Assembly: GCA_036346395.1 (NCBI GenBank)
Contig: CM070615.1
Coordinates: 4,779,534 to 4,843,533, forward strand
Source of the DNA: Hsuehochloa calcarea
Taxonomy: Eukaryota > Streptophyta > Magnoliopsida > Poales > Poaceae
Length of the DNA stretch: 64,000 nucleotides
Reading direction: 5' to 3'
The notes beneath the pieces are model-generated. The model was given only the letters and a program-made list of their open reading frames with translations. It made no database searches and was not told the DNA's origin. This document shows positions 46,331 to 58,004 of the stretch, piece by piece (position 1 is the stretch's first letter; each line of letters starts with the position of its first letter). A program made the translations under genes and the position numbers.

Positions 46331-47890
46331 GTAGATATCGATATACAATATGGCGCTGGAGTACACACGTAACAACAGAAAATACGGGTTAAATATAGTC
46401 AAACAAAATCGCATAACACACGATACTATATGGCTCACTCGTCTGAGTCACTACTCTCTGTCTGTTGCGGCTGTGTCCACGTGCGCGGCCTTGTTTTGCA
46501 CCGAGCTGACTCTCGAACAGAATTTGGTAGACGTACATGTCGTCGTGATGAGCCATACCGACCTAGGGGACACCTCTAAAGAATTCATCCACAACGGAGG
46601 CTAGAAAACCACTCTGGGGGTACGATGCTTGCAACTCCGGTTGCGCCGATGAGCTCTGGCCTTAGACGTACATGGTCCCTGCGTACCCGAAGGAGCTCTG
46701 CCCTTGAATGTATGGTAGAGCAGCGAACCCAGAGGAGCTCTGCCATCCATACGCTAGAAACCCTGGCGCCGTATACTGCTCCCTGGCAGAAGCTGGGAGG
46801 CCCGTATCCTGGTCATCAGTCGACGTGAACTGGCCATCACCCCTACGGTCAACTGAAGGTTGCAAGACGGAACGATATTAGTACAAATAAACACACTGGA
46901 CGTAAACTAAGAACCTCGTACCTCCCGGATGTGCAGTGCAGATAACCGAGGGAGAGCGCTAGTCTGTGTACTGGGTCTAGACGATAGAAGTGATTCGTCC
47001 CGATGGACCTACAGTGGGAGAACGATATGATATTAGCGGGGTGGGAGAACGATATGATATTAGCGGAACGTAAGACATAACTAAAAAAACTGAACGTACG
47101 TTTGTACATAGCGACTTACCTCCGCGCCGACCTGGCCCGCGGATGATCGACGGGGAACAATACGACGCCTGCCGAACTCGCTAGGTCATGGTGACCAAGC
47201 GGGTGAGCACGCCCCCCCACTTCGTGCCCGATGCACAGAACGCCGTCCGTCGAAAAACCACAGCTCAAGTTCTTTATTACCTTCTTCATCTCCACCAATA
47301 TGTGCTTCAAAAAAAATTTATATCCCACTGGGGTTCTATCTAGGCTGTGGAGGGTGTCCTCCAATGTGCTCTGGATGCGCTGTGCCCGCTCCAACTATAG
47401 TGACATACGTAACAGGTTCATTAACAAAAAGTACGAATATCGTCAATGAAATGACCAGAGGTTGTAAGTGTCGTATGGTGTTGTTGCGTCGCGAAGCGTT
47501 GTGACGGTCGTATGTGCGACGAAGGCTCTCGTGGTGTGTCTGCGATGTCACCTGGTCTGGTGAGTCTTGTGCGCGTCCGTGGCATGTACCACTCCAAGTA
47601 CGCACCGTACGTCTCTTGGTCGTACGGACGCGGCTCATTCCAGACATCCATGTGCGTCATGTCCGTCCATACCGTAGTCCACTCCTGCTAGACCGGCGCT
47701 AGTCCTGAGTATACCCACCAGCCCTCAATTGCCTGTATTTCCTGAAGGATTGATGTTAGAAAAGAAGACGTAAGGACTGTAAACATTACTCGGATGAAGT
47801 TTGACTCACAGTTATACAGCTCACTGTAGGAGCCTGCCGTGGGGGGGGGCACAATCTGGTACTTACCAAACTGTCGCATTATGAACTGTA
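46330..47890 (-). pseudogene. Second plant-mobile-domain gene fragment (C-terminal part)
   Basis: On the minus strand, 47879-47690 begins MRQFGKYQIVPPPT, the PMD FGxxQ-PPP motif also seen in the element at 40640. 47660-47430 gives VWNEPRPYDQETYGAYLEWY and MPRTRTRL, the conserved W-x-YL-WY-R-R segment. 47394-47116 gives an alpha-helical tail (RAQRIQSTLEDTLHSLD), and 46865-46662 a low-complexity G/Y/S-rich tail. Introns or frame changes and stops separate them. It is a different copy from that at 39186-40705. Terminal repeats were not found. Confidence 0.65.
47014..47066. repeat. Perfect 26-bp tandem duplication
   Basis: GTGGGAGAACGATATGATAT... occurs at 47014-47039 and 47041-47066, inside the PMD fragment. 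Confidence 0.85.
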
Positions 47891-48029
47891 GGCATACAAC
47901 AAGAGAAGGAGAGTAAGAAGCCTAATAACAAGGAAGTCTTTGCGATTCCTGGAAAGTTTACCAAGGGCAAGAGAGACTTCACTGGTCGAAACAAGGCTAA
48001 GGTTCTGACCAGCAATTACAAGAAAAGTA

Positions 48030-48815
48030 AGAAGTGATGTCCACTTCACGAGGCAGCAGGGCATGATTTGCACACCTACTGAGCCTGGTAAAAGAAACTG
48101 GAGGATTACAACTTAGGTAAAGGTCACTTCCCCTCCATAACAGAACTCGGAGAACTAAGCTCTAAGAAAGACAAAGATGGCGACGAAGAGATGGAGTACC
48201 AAGAGCCGCAGCACACAGTTAATATGATTTTTGGTGGATCCTCTTCATACGAGTCAAGACGTCATTTGAAGGTCGTGGAACGGGAAATGAACCTTGGCAA
48301 GTCTCCGATCACTAACTAGCCGTCCAAGTGGTCTAAAACTGTAATCTCCTTCAGCAAAGAAGACCGCTCCATCCCGTCGACTCGACTAGGTAGGTTTCCT
48401 ATCATAGTTGAACCTACTATTAATAATTGCAAAGTAAATTGAGTCTTAATAGATGGGGGTTGCTCTTTAAATATTTTATTTACGGAAGCATTGGAAGATA
48501 TGCAGATTCCCAAGTCTAAGGTAAAACCTGTGAAGTATGCCTTCCATAACATAGTTCCTGGTTCTACCGTCAAACCGATAGGATAACTGTCCCTACCAGT
48601 TACATTCGGAAGACCCGACAACTTTCGAACAGAAAAGGTTTTATTTGATATGATATATTTCGAAACAGCATACAATGGAATCCTTGGTCGTCCGGCTTTA
48701 GTAAATTTTCTGATAGCCACGCACTACGGTTATCAAAGTTTAAAAATGTCAGGACCGAAGGGAGTTATCGTGGTTCAAGGAGATCGAAAAATGGCTTATG
48801 TATGTGATCGTTGAT
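48030..48815 (+). pseudogene. Tat-type gypsy gag end and protease remnant
   Basis: 48030-48330 includes CPLHEAAGHDL (zinc-finger-like region) and QEPQHTVNMIFGGSSSYESR. 48340-48800 gives TRLGRFPIIVEPTINNCKVN, then VLIDGGCSLNILFTEALEDM, the D-G-G protease site in this lineage, and ETAYNGILGRPALVNFLIAT. Stops occur in each block. The expected reverse transcriptase does not follow; integrase-flank sequence starts within about 30 bp of 48810. Confidence 0.85.
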
Positions 48816-50050
48816 GGTTGGCGCCGTCACGATTACGGTAGAGATTGGATAACATCGATCTACAATTATCTCCAGTATGACATTATTCTTGACGATGATG
48901 TAGAGGCTGGTCGTATCGCACAAAAAGCCAAATCATACACTCTGATCGAAAGTATCTTATACAAACAAGGATCTCATAGAGTGTTGATGAGATGCATATC
49001 TCAAACTGATAACACTAAGTTGCTATCCGACATTCATGGAGGAGTTTATGGAGCACATCATTCCTACATAACGTTGGCCGGTAAAGCCTTCAAGTAAGGA
49101 CACTACTAGCCAACTGCCCTTCATGTTGTGAAAGAGCTCGTGACGAAGTGTGTACAATGTCAATTTCATAGTCGACAAGTACATAAGCCGGCACAAGCTT
49201 TGCAAACTATACCTCTTTTTTGGTATTTTGCAACGTGGGGACTAGACATTCTGGAACCTTTCTCTAGAGCACCCAGGGGCTTCGAATTCCTTTTCGTCAT
49301 GATTGACACGTTTACAAAATGGATAGAAGCCGAGCCAATTGTTAAAATAACAACTAAGGCTGCTAAGAGGTTTCTCACAAAAAATATGATCACACGATTT
49401 AGTGTATCTAGTCGTATAATCACAGATAATGGTGCCCAGTTCTCTAGTAGAAATTTTTAGGAATTCTACAAGGATCTAGGTATTAAGATACATTTCTCTT
49501 CTATCGCTCACCCGCGGAGCAACGGGGCAGTCGAAAGAGCCAATGGGATCATAATACAAGGGGTGAAACGCCGAGTGTTCGACCAGTTAACACAACGGTT
49601 AGGAGCTTGAGTTCAAGAATTTCCTTCTGTATTATTGGCCGTTCGAACCACGACCAGTCGTGCGACCGGTAAAACACCATTTTTCTAGTTTACGGTGTTG
49701 AAGCCATGCTTCCTCTGGAACTGAAAATAGACTCTACTCGAACTGATTGTTACAACAATAACGACCAAGAAGAACGCCGACTCAAAGATATCAATGTTCT
49801 TGAGTAACGACGAAACCAAGCCCTAATACGATCGGTGGTTTACCAACAAGCCATGCGAAGGTATCACAGTCGTAAGGTGCAACCTCGCAGCCTAACTGTA
49901 GGTGATCTGGTTCTCAAAAAAATTCAGAGCCATGCTAATCGCAACAAACTTTCTCGCAAATGGGAAGGTCCATACAATGTGGTCGAAGTCAGCAGACCTA
50001 GTTTGGTACGACTAGCTATATCAAATGGACGTGTTTTGTTAAACTCCTAA
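48816..50050 (+). pseudogene. Tat-type gypsy integrase remnant
   Basis: 48816-49097 covers the RNase H-integrase linker and the HHCC start (ILYKQGSHRVLMRCIS, IHGGVYGAHHSY). 49128-49460 and its continuation carry CVQCQFHSRQVHKPAQAL and the full D, D, E set: FVMIDTFTKWIEAEP, RIITDNGAQFSS and SNGAVERANGIIIQGVKRRV. 49835-50050 is the C-terminal part (RSLTVGDLVLKKIQSHANRN, KLSRKWEGPYNVVEV). Unlike the other gypsy integrase here, the catalytic residues survive, but several stops and frame changes are present. Confidence 0.88.
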
Positions 50051-50648
50051 AATATTGACCAATTGCGTAAGTTCTTTGTATAATTGTACTATTATATTTT
50101 GTCATATTTCAATAAAGTTTATCATTTCTTTATTTTCTTCGACAAGTGATATTGTTTATATGTTTGTACCCAAACTCTGGTTGCCTACTATTTGTTGTTT
50201 ATACTAGTCGGAGAAGACCAACTTCTCTCTGATATCCTTTAAAAGGATATTTGTTACTCTCCGGCTTAGACATCTAAGTCAAACGCCACAAGGGTTCTAG
50301 TCGTGACCATTACATTAATGATTCTCACGCGCGACCACACTCTTTTCTTAAAGAAATATGCGAGTACAAAGACTATAACACAAACAACTACATATAGGGC
50401 TTTACATGCTTTAGATTTCGGAGACTACATTTCTTCACTTTAACATTCTGTTATACTCTTGTTTAGCTACTGGTCGAGACACAGAAAGCCTCCTAGTCGA
50501 AGTCTCTCCTCTACGCATGTGGTCTTACCTACTAGAAAGAGCTTCCTAGTGACGGTTCATTTCCTACGATCTTTGTTGCCAGTCGGACTCGAGCATGTGC
50601 ACGTTTCGCAAGGTATTTTTTATATTTTCAGTTCTTAGCCATCAATGC
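50051..50648 (+). other. Non-coding 3' region of the Tat-type element
   Basis: No gene is recognised. The sequence continues at 53273 after the nested insertion. Confidence 0.5.
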
Positions 50649-53272
50649 TGTAATATCCCGAAAAAAACTTTTGGGGGGATTAAATGAATTAGAAAGAGAA
50701 TTAGAGGAATTAGAGAGGGGAATTTTAGAATATGTGCAAAACTTAGGCATTGGGATTTCAGCCCACGGCGACTTGGCCCAAAAGGGGGGCCAGCCACCCA
50801 CATAGCTAGGTAAGGGGGTGAGGAGCTAACCAAAACCCTAGCCTAGCTCCTACCAGCCGCCGCCTGCTCCCAGTTGCCGGCGCCGAGCCACCTCCCATCT
50901 ACTTGCTTGCCACATGCCGTCGCCTGGTTGCTATTGCTTCCTCCTCTGTGCGTCGCCTAGACCTGCCGCTGCAGTAGCACGCACGGCCGTCGCCCTTCTA
51001 CGGCTGCATGCTGTTGTTCTCCTCTACGCAAGTGCTACTGCTAACTAGATCTCGCTAGATGTGATGCTTCCTTGCTTTGCATTTGGGCATGCAGTTTCAC
51101 TATTGCTGCTGCATGTTGCCGCAACTAGCTAGCTTTGCCTGCATGCATGCGCATGTGATGTTGCGTGGGTGTACTGCCGCTGCCCTTTGCCACTGCTAGT
51201 TCTTGCTTTGTACGTATACATGGCTAGCTCTTGCTTGTACATGTACATGGCTGCATGCTAGCATTGCATGTATGCTACTGCTAACCCCTTGCATGTTACT
51301 GAGAGAGAAGGAAAAGGTAGATGGCTGTTACGTGTATTTCTTTGTACTAGATGATATTGCTTCATGATTTGTATTGATGCATCATGGTTTGAACAGTTGA
51401 GAGAACTAGAAAGGAGAAAGAAGAAGGAAAAGAGGGAGAAAGAGGGGAATCGCGTGGGAGATCGGCGTTCCTCGTCACGGTCTCTGGGGAAATGATCTAT
51501 TGTTCTTCTCTGGTTGTTTATTTTATGTAGAGATTAAAGAATCAAGATTAGAGAGGGTATTAGCAATTTTTCCAGTCGGTATAAATCGTTTAGTAGATTG
51601 GTTTAGTCTGTTGGTCTGTTGTACTATTTTTACGGGTAGTATAGAGACATGATTTGAGAATTTCGTCTACTAGAGAGTTGTAGATAATTTCAATATCTTT
51701 CGGTAGAATTTTTATTCATGTCAATCCGATGCATAGATTGTGAGATATGAATTTTATAGTTCTGTTGTCCGGTAGAGTTTGTCGTGTGTTGATAGTATGT
51801 AGTAATTAGTAGATTTAAAATAGTAGGTGAGCTAATATGGGAATTTTGTTAACATAAATGTTGTAGGTAAGTTATTAAGGTTTCCATAAAGTCTAAGAAC
51901 ATAATTTTTAGATTAGTACATTAAAAGATATGAATTTTAGAAGTCTACTGTCCAGAAGATGACACATCTGTCTTCGGGTAAAGAAAAGGGGTAGAAAATG
52001 GTAGAATCAGAGTTTCATCATAACTAATAAAATGTAGGTTGTTTCGTCATGATTCCATAGAGTCTAAGATTACTCCATTTCGAGCTTCACAGTAAAAGAT
52101 ATGAATATTTTAGTACCGTTGTCCCGTGAGAGCTTCCGCTATGATGTCGGGTAAATTGAGTAGAATCAATATTTGAATCTTGTGTTTCGCGAAGACGGGT
52201 TAGGTGGTGTGAGTAGAGTGTACTGTTCACAACGTTCTTATGATTAGTGATTCTCTTGTGTAGGAGAAGAGGGTACCAGAGTTAGGGGCATCGTCTTTGC
52301 CTCCCCGCACTTCGTAGCAAAAAAGGCAAGTACTTTTGTATGATTGTGATGATATGTGATTTTCCATGTTCGAGAAATGTATGGTGAGTAATGTTTGATA
52401 CGTACTTGTTCATAGTAGTATCTGATTACCATGGTTCTGTTAATGATGTTACTTTATTCATCAAATTCATTCATGCATGCAAGTAGTGTTCTTGCTACAC
52501 CCACGAGAGTGGGTAGTGAAGTCCCATCATTCCAACATGGGCACGTAAGACCCACCATTCCAACGTGGGCAACTTTGGATCCCCGTTTTGAAACGTTCTT
52601 CAAACGGGCTTTGGATTCCCGTATTTTGGATAATACGGGCATGAGTGAACACCGACGGGTGTTCACTAGCTATACCGGTATCAGTAGAAGTGAAGGGCAT
52701 GCACATTCATTCATTCATGTGTTTTCCATTATTTCATATTTTGGCTTCAACGTATGCTTAACGAATTATACGTGTCTTGTTCAAAGTATCCTTTTGTACT
52801 TGCTGAGTCATGGACTCACCCGTTCAAAGTATCCTTTTGTACTTGCTGAGTCATGGACTCACCCTTGCTGTGTTTTTTAGGTGAACCACAATGAAGGCAT
52901 TTATGGGAGGGAGTAGACACACGGTTGCACGCACCTTTGAAATAAACCTTTGTTATTAATCCGCCTGTCGGAATTTGGACTGTAATAACAAATAACCCAT
53001 TTGATTATCGTTATTGGTTATTATTATGTTTAGGTTATGCGAGTTGGGGATTCATTTTTTCCAATTATGGTGTTAATAGTTTTACTTCGAATGGAATATC
53101 ATGTTCGATTTATTTGTTTATTAAAGAAATTAGGTCGTTTATTATGCTAGGTTCCTTTCGGATAGAACCTATTTTGCTCTTTATTGTTAGGATGTTAGTA
53201 ATTGTTTAGATTGTTGATTTGTGGTAGAGATTTTAGGTAGCATCTTGGTTTTCGAATAGCTAGGGTGTTACA
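50649..53272 (+). mobile_element. LTR-like insertion of 2.6 kb (putative solo LTR)
   Basis: It begins TGTAATATCCCG and ends AGGGTGTTACA, with TG...CA ends. A GC-rich third (50760-51300) is followed by an AT-rich part and a tail with GAGTCATGGACTCACCC. No protein of known type is present. The flanking 5-mers AATGC and AATAT agree at only three of five positions, so the target duplication is uncertain. Confidence 0.6.
52779..52864. repeat. Perfect 43-bp tandem duplication
   Basis: The unit starting GTTCAAAGTATCC and ending CTCACCC occurs at 52779-52821 and 52822-52864 with no difference seen, near the 3' end of the LTR-like segment. Confidence 0.9.
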
Positions 53273-53326
53273 AATATGACCAGTTTGGATACTACATGTA
53301 ATATGACCAGTTTGGATACTACATGT
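53273..53326. repeat. Perfect 27-bp tandem duplication at the edge of the LTR-like insertion
   Basis: AATATGACCAGTTTGG... occurs at 53273-53299 and 53300-53326, starting at the first base after the TGTTACA end of the insertion. Confidence 0.9.
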
Positions 53327-53759
53327 AAATAAAACCACTTATCGTTTATTGCATACATCCTTGCCTTCTTTTCTTTTTCTTTTCTCATCAAGACAAGTCT
53401 TATCTTCTGACCATGTAATCTATCTTTTGGTATTTGGATTATGGAAAACAGATCTACAACTAGTTGAAGTCACACAGTGGTTCTGACCACAATTGATTTT
53501 CTAGTACTAATACGATCAATTTTTATCATATAATCAGAACATACTATCAACAGTGGTCGTGACTTTTACTCTTATTCCTGGCTTACTACTTCTTTAATAA
53601 AGATCTTCTATTATATAAGTGTCGGGGGCTAGAAAATATGTGAGTACTTCATAAGTCAAAAGGATAAATAAAATACTTTATTGATGAAAAAATGTGAGTT
53701 TTTATATTCATACTTCTTATATTACAATAACCTACTCCTTAGGATCACCGGACTGATCG
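53327..53759 (+). other. Non-coding part of the Tat-type element
   Basis: No gene is present. TGTCGGGGGCTAG at about 53621 is a sequence often found at LTR starts of this lineage, but no matching second LTR could be aligned. Confidence 0.4.
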
Positions 53760-55421
53760 CTGCTTGTCGGAGAGGGGATTCTCATACACTTGGTCTCATA
53801 ATTTTGGAGTTTCCAGTCAAAAGATCTATTCGTTTGAAATTTCCAGAGAGGTTTCGGATTTCAAGGTGTGAAATTTGGCTAAGTCCCTTCTGGGCGGTCT
53901 GACCGGCCAGGGCAGCGGTCAGACCGACCCTTGAGTGGCAGTCCGACCGGTTTTCACTTGATTCGTCGGCTTTCAAAGCGGCGATGTTTGTTGATTAAGT
54001 CAAGTTCATGAGTTTTAGTGCTTATATGTTGCATGATGAATGTTTTGACTAACGTGGGTCAAGTTGCGAAGAACTTATTCCCGGAATCGATTTCTTGGTC
54101 TATTGTTGTGCAGGTTGCTTGGAGGACAACGGCGAGAATGATCGGGACTAGGCTTGGAGAGCTGAGGTTCAAAACGATCAATGATGCTGGGTGAATTCTA
54201 TGGATTCAAGCATGGCGCAAAATGGACAAGGATGATCGAACAGGAAGTTCGGTGCGACGGGTTGCATCAAGCGGCGCGGGAGTCGATGCAAGTGCCATGG
54301 TGGTTTCGATGGGAGCCGGATGGGAGAGACTTGCCGACATGATGAGAGCCGTTGATGAACCTACACATGACGAAGTATGGGATTGCTTCATGAAGATTGG
54401 ACTCGATCTTTGGAGAAGGATCGAGAAGGGGTATTTTGGTAATATCACTAAAATACCACCTTGATTGCTTTCGGCGCAAGACGACGCAAGGAGAAGCGGT
54501 TTAGGTCAAGAGAAGATGAAGACGGCGCTTTAAAATATGTGCGTGAGTTAAACCCGTTTGTGTATGGGCTTAACAGGTGCCCAATAGGAAACTCTTCTAG
54601 AAGGTTAGCCTCCACTATAAATATAGGAGGGTGCTGTAGCACCTCCTTGATGCTTTTGCTTATTTTGAAACCCTAGTTTGCTTTTGAGATTAGGGAGTGG
54701 AGAGGTTATGATTATTGAGAGGAGATTGATTGTGTGCTCATGTATTGAGTTTTATCCTCCTGGATGGAGTGGCTGTAAACCAGCAACAATCACAAATCAA
54801 TCTATGCAAGTTCTCTTGAGATGAGTCTCTTTCGTTCTTGCTCTCTATCTTGTGATTTTGGGGCTTTCTTTGATTCTCAAGTTTTCCTTTGGTTTATGCC
54901 CCTAATCTTGCTTGCTGTGACATATGGGAACTCATCTATGATCATCTCTAACCCACGAGCAAGTTTTTGGATCTAGTTTTCATTTTGACTCGGTTTTAAA
55001 CTACTCTTCACTCAAAAGGAAAAAGGTCAGAACTTTACCAAGGATCTTCACGATCTTTGATTAGAATAGGTTCTTGATATCCTAGAGAAGGTGTGTTCCA
55101 AGTTTCATCGAGTTTGGAGTTATAGATCAAAAGTTAGACCTATTTGCAACTTCGTTTTTCGGACAGATTTTACTGTTCATCAGGCTGGAGGTAAGATCGC
55201 CATTGAAGTAGAGGTCAGACCACCCAACACTTGTAAAATCGAGTTTTGGTTGTTTTGCTCCGGGGTTTCGATTGGATTCAATACAAGATTTCTGTTGTGC
55301 TTGTATATTGATCTTCATAACTCTCATAGCTATCGGAGTGAAAATCGTGTTGAATCCGATCTTGGTGAAAAAGAGATCGTGCTCCTATTCACCCCCCTCT
55401 AGTCGTCGTTTCGGTCCAACA
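53760..55421 (+). mobile_element. LTR-like segment with TATA box
   Basis: The segment ends TTCACCCCCCTCTAGTCGTC...CCAACA at 55421, a frequent rice LTR end, and contains TATAAATA (54616-54623), a GGGTGCTGTAGCACC palindrome just after it, and GGTCTGACCGGCC...GGTCAGACCG near 53880. These are features of grass retrotransposon LTRs. The left boundary is not fixed. Short open frames inside (for example 54222-54464, 55091-55402) match no family. Confidence 0.5.
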
Positions 55422-55526
55422 AGATCTGACCTCCATTTCTTCTGCAACCTTATTCTCGAGAGGTGTCATTTTCTCGAAAAGTTTGGTTACATCGTCTCCT
55501 GAGCAGTTGAAGCCTTCCTCAACAGA

Positions 55527-56200
55527 TTAGAGATTTATGGTGGGGTCGGAGGCCTTCAGCTTTGCCAAAGCAAAATTGACTCTATTTTTTACAGCTTCAA
55601 ATAAAGTCTGTGCATGGTTCTCCCGAGTAGTTTTATCCAAGTTTCTGAGATCTTCGAGTTGTTGGGCAAGAAAGTTGATATTCTCCATGGGATCTCCTAA
55701 GCTGGGCAGTTGCGTTCCCGATCCCATATCGAAGAGCATCTTGTTGAGGACCTTGACCTTCTCTTCAAGATTATACCCCAAAGTTGCCTCCTTGCCACGT
55801 TCAAACTCGAGAGCTTTCTCTGATCTCCTTAATACTTGAGTTTGCTCTGCACGAGTAGACCAAAGAATAAATACATACAATTAAAGATAGTACACTGGTC
55901 GAGTCTACAACCGGTTATCTTCAGATAGCCTCAAGGACTTCCTTGTGTCTGGTCGTCAAATATTCAATCATCCGACACTTGTTTTGGCATTCTTCTTTAA
56001 GCTTGACTAGTATAGCTTCTTTTGCCATAACCTCTTTTGTAAGGTTTTCCTAATATATCAAGTATGATAAAGAGAGAAGTTAATCAACAGAAAACGAGTC
56101 AGATGGTAAAGAAAGAGAGGAGAAGATATGAAAAGGTACTTACTTTCTAATTTGGAGTTCTTTTCCTCTGAGACTTTTATTCGTTGGGTCAGTCTTCTGA
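55527..56200 (-). pseudogene. Antisense ORF of the Tat-type element (coiled-coil protein remnant)
   Basis: On the minus strand, RLTQRIKVSEEKNSKLE (about 56195-56145) ends at a GTAAGT donor. ENLTKEVMAKEAILVKLKEE continues near 56045. After a CTCGTGCAG acceptor, 55860-55527 gives EQTQVLRRSEKALEFERGK, then NINFLAQQLEDLRNLD and a stop after SDPTINL. The heptad-like, charged composition and the antisense position after integrase fit the extra antisense gene of Tat elements such as RIRE2 and Grande, whose function is unknown. The N-terminal part is missing. Confidence 0.6.
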
Positions 56201-56363
56201 CCACAGCAAATGTCACACATTAAATGAGGGTCTGCCCGATACGACTTCATCGGGAAAAAAGTATTCACACACCCAATTCATTTAAAGTTCGGAGACTAGC
56301 TGACGAGGATTAAAATCTATATATATTACTTTAACATATAATTAAAAAACCATATGTCTTCAT

Positions 56364-56480
56364 GGTCGTAACCCCTAAGCCTACGACTCTTGTAGTCGTA
56401 AAAATCGTAAACCCTAAGTCTACGACCCATGTGGTCGTAAGAGTCGTAACCCCTAAGGCTAACGACCTCTGTGGTCGTAA
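56364..56480. repeat. Three hairpin-forming GTCGTAA repeats
   Basis: Three units of about 39 bp contain CGTAA-CCCCTAAG and TACGAC...GTCGTA, starting near 56364, 56404 and 56442. Each can fold on itself, as in TACGAC-TCTTGTA-GTCGTA. Similar TTACGACC words occur in the copia LTR at 29020-29130. Confidence 0.75.
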
Positions 56481-56499
56481 GGATTCCAGAAGTTACTTA

Positions 56500-57960
56500 T
56501 AGGTACCCTGGTCGGACGGGATCCTGTATATAATCCTCGACCAGATAACTGTTCGTACAAGCAATAAACTGACATCTGGATTTTGCTCCAATCATACTCC
56601 TTATCGTGTGATGAATGGGGCACATGTTATATTGGCACCATACCACGTGACGCTTCATAATCCTAAGACACTAGCAACAAACTACCGTGTGGTTTAGTGT
56701 TTCACAGACATCAACCGCCGAACAGTTGATACTTCATCAATCGTTTACTCGCTCCGACCAGTCGCGATACTTCCAACAGACATCTTCTCTAGGAGTAACT
56801 AACACCTCTTTAATGGTTATTTAAGGATGGAGCACGGAGGAACGAAGGCGTCAGATTGGAGCACAACAATCGGCGTTATATTCATGTTTCAAGTCTGATT
56901 CAACAACATAGCAAGCATTACGCTCAGTGTAATTAGGATTAGTCCGCTGCCTTGTCAAGAGCACTCCTGTAAAAGATCCAGTTCATAACAATTAAAAGCA
57001 GTCCCATCATCTCACAATAACTTTATCTTTTTCCTCTATTTTATTTCATAAGATCGTCGACTCGATCGTCGACAAGCATGTGTTATCAAAATTAAAAGAA
57101 AATAAACACATCACTTGCAATCTAATTGAAACTGAACAGGAAATAACTAATGCATGTCGAGCTGACGTATGCAAAAACCCAATCAGAGTCATCGTCCTTG
57201 TGTGAAGCATTAAGTACTCCTTTATTTGTAATAGCATAGTAACACTATTATGCTTATCGGACATGAACTTTTCAAGCACATTAGTTGTTACACATAATTT
57301 ATCATGTGCTCCTATGAGATTGATTAGTCAGCTATGTATACAGATAGTGGACAGATGAAACTTAAATTTGTAATTTATTTTTTTTTTAAAAAAATTTATA
57401 ACTGCTGAAAAAATATTCTATTTATTGGGGGATGCGCAGGTTCAAAACATGGAATCTAGGGGCAATGTGTTATGTTTGAAGTCTAAGCTTGAATTGAAGT
57501 TGAATAGATAAGAAACTGTAAAACATAATTTATTATACATAAAAAATTTAATTTAGAAATGAACTTAAGTTTGGAATATTCGAAGGTGGTCAAGCAAGAA
57601 ATTTGAAACTTACTTTAGAATATATATGTAAGCTCAAGTTCATAATATATGTAAATTCAAAAACCCAATTAGTACTAAATTGAAAATTTAAACAAGTGGA
57701 GAATTCCATAAACCCTATATTAATTTTAAATCATTATTAAAATTAAGTCCAAACTATATACGTTGCAACTTGAATATAAGTATGTGTTATCAAAATTAAA
57801 AGAAAATAAATTTGTATTTTCAAATCTTAAATTACAAAAGTTAATAATTAAATTCCAACCCAAAATCTTATTTCCAACTTAAATTTGGAATATTTGAAGG
57901 TGGTCAAGCAAGAAATATATAGGAATCGAATTATTTTATACGTCAAATTCCTGCAAAATT
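56500..57960. other. AT-rich intergenic DNA with short direct repeats
   Basis: No gene is seen. A 29-bp perfect repeat (ATGTGTTATCAAAATTAAAA...) occurs at 57078-57106 and 57782-57810. A 33-bp repeat with one mismatch (TTTGGAATATTYGAAGG...) occurs at 57570-57602 and 57884-57916. Confidence 0.7.
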
Positions 57961-58004
57961 CATGTTCGGCTCTTAGCTCTTCCTAGCAGTTAATGCCTCT
58001 TGTT

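Larger units (their letters stand above)
47890..57000 (+). mobile_element. Tat-type Ty3/gypsy element, deleted and twice interrupted
   Basis: Plus-strand gag/protease and integrase remnants (about 48050-50050) are followed by a non-coding 3' region. This contains an LTR-like insertion (50649-53272), TGTCGGGGGCTAG at about 53621, a second LTR-like insertion (about 53760-55421), an antisense ORF remnant (55527-56200) and LTR-like sequence with hairpin repeats (56340-56500). An antisense ORF downstream of integrase is a known trait of the Tat lineage. Reverse transcriptase/RNase H is absent. Both outer ends are approximate. Confidence 0.65.
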
